Positions 9,201-10,000 of a stretch of DNA of 10,000 nucleotides are shown here, piece by piece (within the stretch, counting starts at the first letter, position 1; each line of letters begins with the position of its first letter). The notes below the pieces were generated by a model. The model was given only the letters and a program-made list of their open reading frames with translations, ran no database searches and was not told the DNA's origin. The position numbers and the translations under genes were made by a program. The stretch lies in assembly GCA_030674155.1 (NCBI GenBank), contig CM060325.1, positions 51,505,534 through 51,515,533 of the forward strand, written 5' to 3'. The stretch comes from Stramonita haemastoma (lineage: Eukaryota; Mollusca; Gastropoda; Neogastropoda; Muricidae).

Positions 9201-9800
9201 CCATTCAAATCTTATCTATCTACGTTCCGTGTTCTGGTCTTTGTTCGAAGATTCTTTCTGACCTTCTAGCATATCGATGTGTGTCATCGTTTAAAGATCA
9301 CATAGATTTTTTTTTTCTTTGTGGATGTTAAACTCTCAGGCAGCATCTATTGTTTGTTGTCTGCTATATTTGCGAAAATGCATCACGCTGCCTCTAAGCA
9401 CCTGAGCAGTCAAACCCAGCACATCTGACTTCGGCATAAGACTGAAATGCTATCTGTCAAGTCTTTCTGGAAAAAAAAAGGCAGGAGAATAGACCGTAAG
9501 AGGCAGGAAATAGACAAGATGGTGACAGGAAGAAAAGAAAAAAAAAAACAAAAAAATCAAAGAGAGTGATAGAAAAGAGGACATTTTTGATTTTTTTTTC
9601 CAGAAGGTGGGGATGCTATTTATACTGACAGGCTTTCGGCGTCCCCACGGAGGAATACAAAATCCATTATTCTTTGTTTTTATTCAACGTAATGCTTGAT
9701 TTGTCATTTGATATAATCTTTTCAGCTGTGCTTAAAACATTATATAATTTTGTTTCATTCATATGATAGTAATGTCTTTTATACGTACGTATGCACACTC
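9201..9800 (+). other. Intron after exon B', unique part
   Basis: About 600 bases contain no recognisable gene. They include a poly-T run near 9308, poly-A runs near 9470 and 9537-9555, and a GGCGTCCCCACGG segment near 9638. No C-type exon with the needed phase was found. Confidence 0.55.
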
Positions 9801-9811
9801 CCATGCATGCA

Positions 9812-9864
9812 TGTATGTGGTGTGTGTGTGTTTGTGTGTGTGTGTATGTTTGTGTCTGTGTGTT

Positions 9865-9895
<31 letters not shown>

Positions 9896-9898
9896 GTG
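9812..9898. repeat. TG-rich microsatellite with TATG and TTTG variants
   Basis: CATGCATGCATG just before, then TG repeats with TTTG, TCTG and TATG interruptions. A further TG-rich run begins at about 9972 and continues to the window end. Confidence 0.93.
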
Positions 9899-10000
9899 TT
9901 ATTGTTGTTGTTTGGCTAAATACAAATGCCTAATTTTCACTGAGGAATAAAATCTTGCTAACATTGGAGGCGTATGTGTGTATGTGGGTATGCGTGTGTG

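Noticed and set aside
8953..9204. Poly-Glu minus-strand open frame and poly-Ser plus-strand frame
   Set aside because: Products of the CTC tract and the 21 bp minisatellite.
9604..9690. Candidate C-type exon after a TTTTTTTTTCCAG acceptor, one frame giving MLFILTG similar to FMLTG of exon C
   Set aside because: The required phase reads a different frame with no similarity. No cysteines match and there is no donor in place. Likely chance.

Overview
The window looks like an intron-rich stretch of animal nuclear DNA, most likely from a mollusc and possibly a gastropod. The evidence is canonical GT-AG exon boundaries, very dense microsatellites and minisatellites, and a minus-strand tRNA-derived SINE whose central domain resembles one I know from molluscan genomes. 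The species assignment is an inference. There is no prokaryote-style gene and no long real reading frame. The long open frames are translations of TG, CA, CT and AT repeats.

Six short plus-strand exons of a single gene can be recognised: A (352-383), B (1321-1373), C (3234-3341), D (4902-4945), A' (6656-6687) and B' (8149-8207). Every junction is phase-compatible, and the spliced product is an open 109-codon internal fragment. A and A' are both 32 nt and encode similar peptides (AQRDLCASLK and AKEDICAPLK). B and B' both end in the identical peptide YEVCQAFAAG although many third positions differ. The four-exon set A-B-C-D therefore forms a cysteine-containing module of about 81 residues that begins and ends in phase 0, and the window holds one full module plus the first half of the next. 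I do not recognise the protein family. By intron spacing, the next C-type exon should lie just past position 10000.

Layout: TG array (53-340), exon A, an intron with AT and TG arrays (768-1156), exon B, an array of about 80 bp units (1379-2085), a CTG tract (2324-2377), CA/AT/CATA/CA arrays (2484-3168), exon C, a degenerate CTCTGTGTC array (3350-4225), TGTC/CT/CTAT arrays (4338-4638), an array of about 75 bp units containing acceptor-like sites (4690-4875), exon D, compound tetranucleotides (5373-5641), an array of about 70 bp units interrupted by AT repeats (about 5700-6625), exon A', degenerate TTGTG arrays in which the exon A' donor segment recurs twice, a tRNA-like/LINE-like retroelement remnant (7445-7770), TG arrays, exon B', a minus-strand SINE (about 8290-8692), a 21 bp minisatellite (8693-9095), a CTC tract and terminal TG repeats.

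The most notable points are the unrecognised exon-module protein, tandem arrays lying within a few tens of bases of nearly every splice site, UG repeats abutting three acceptors, and duplicated splice-site sequence inside intronic repeats.
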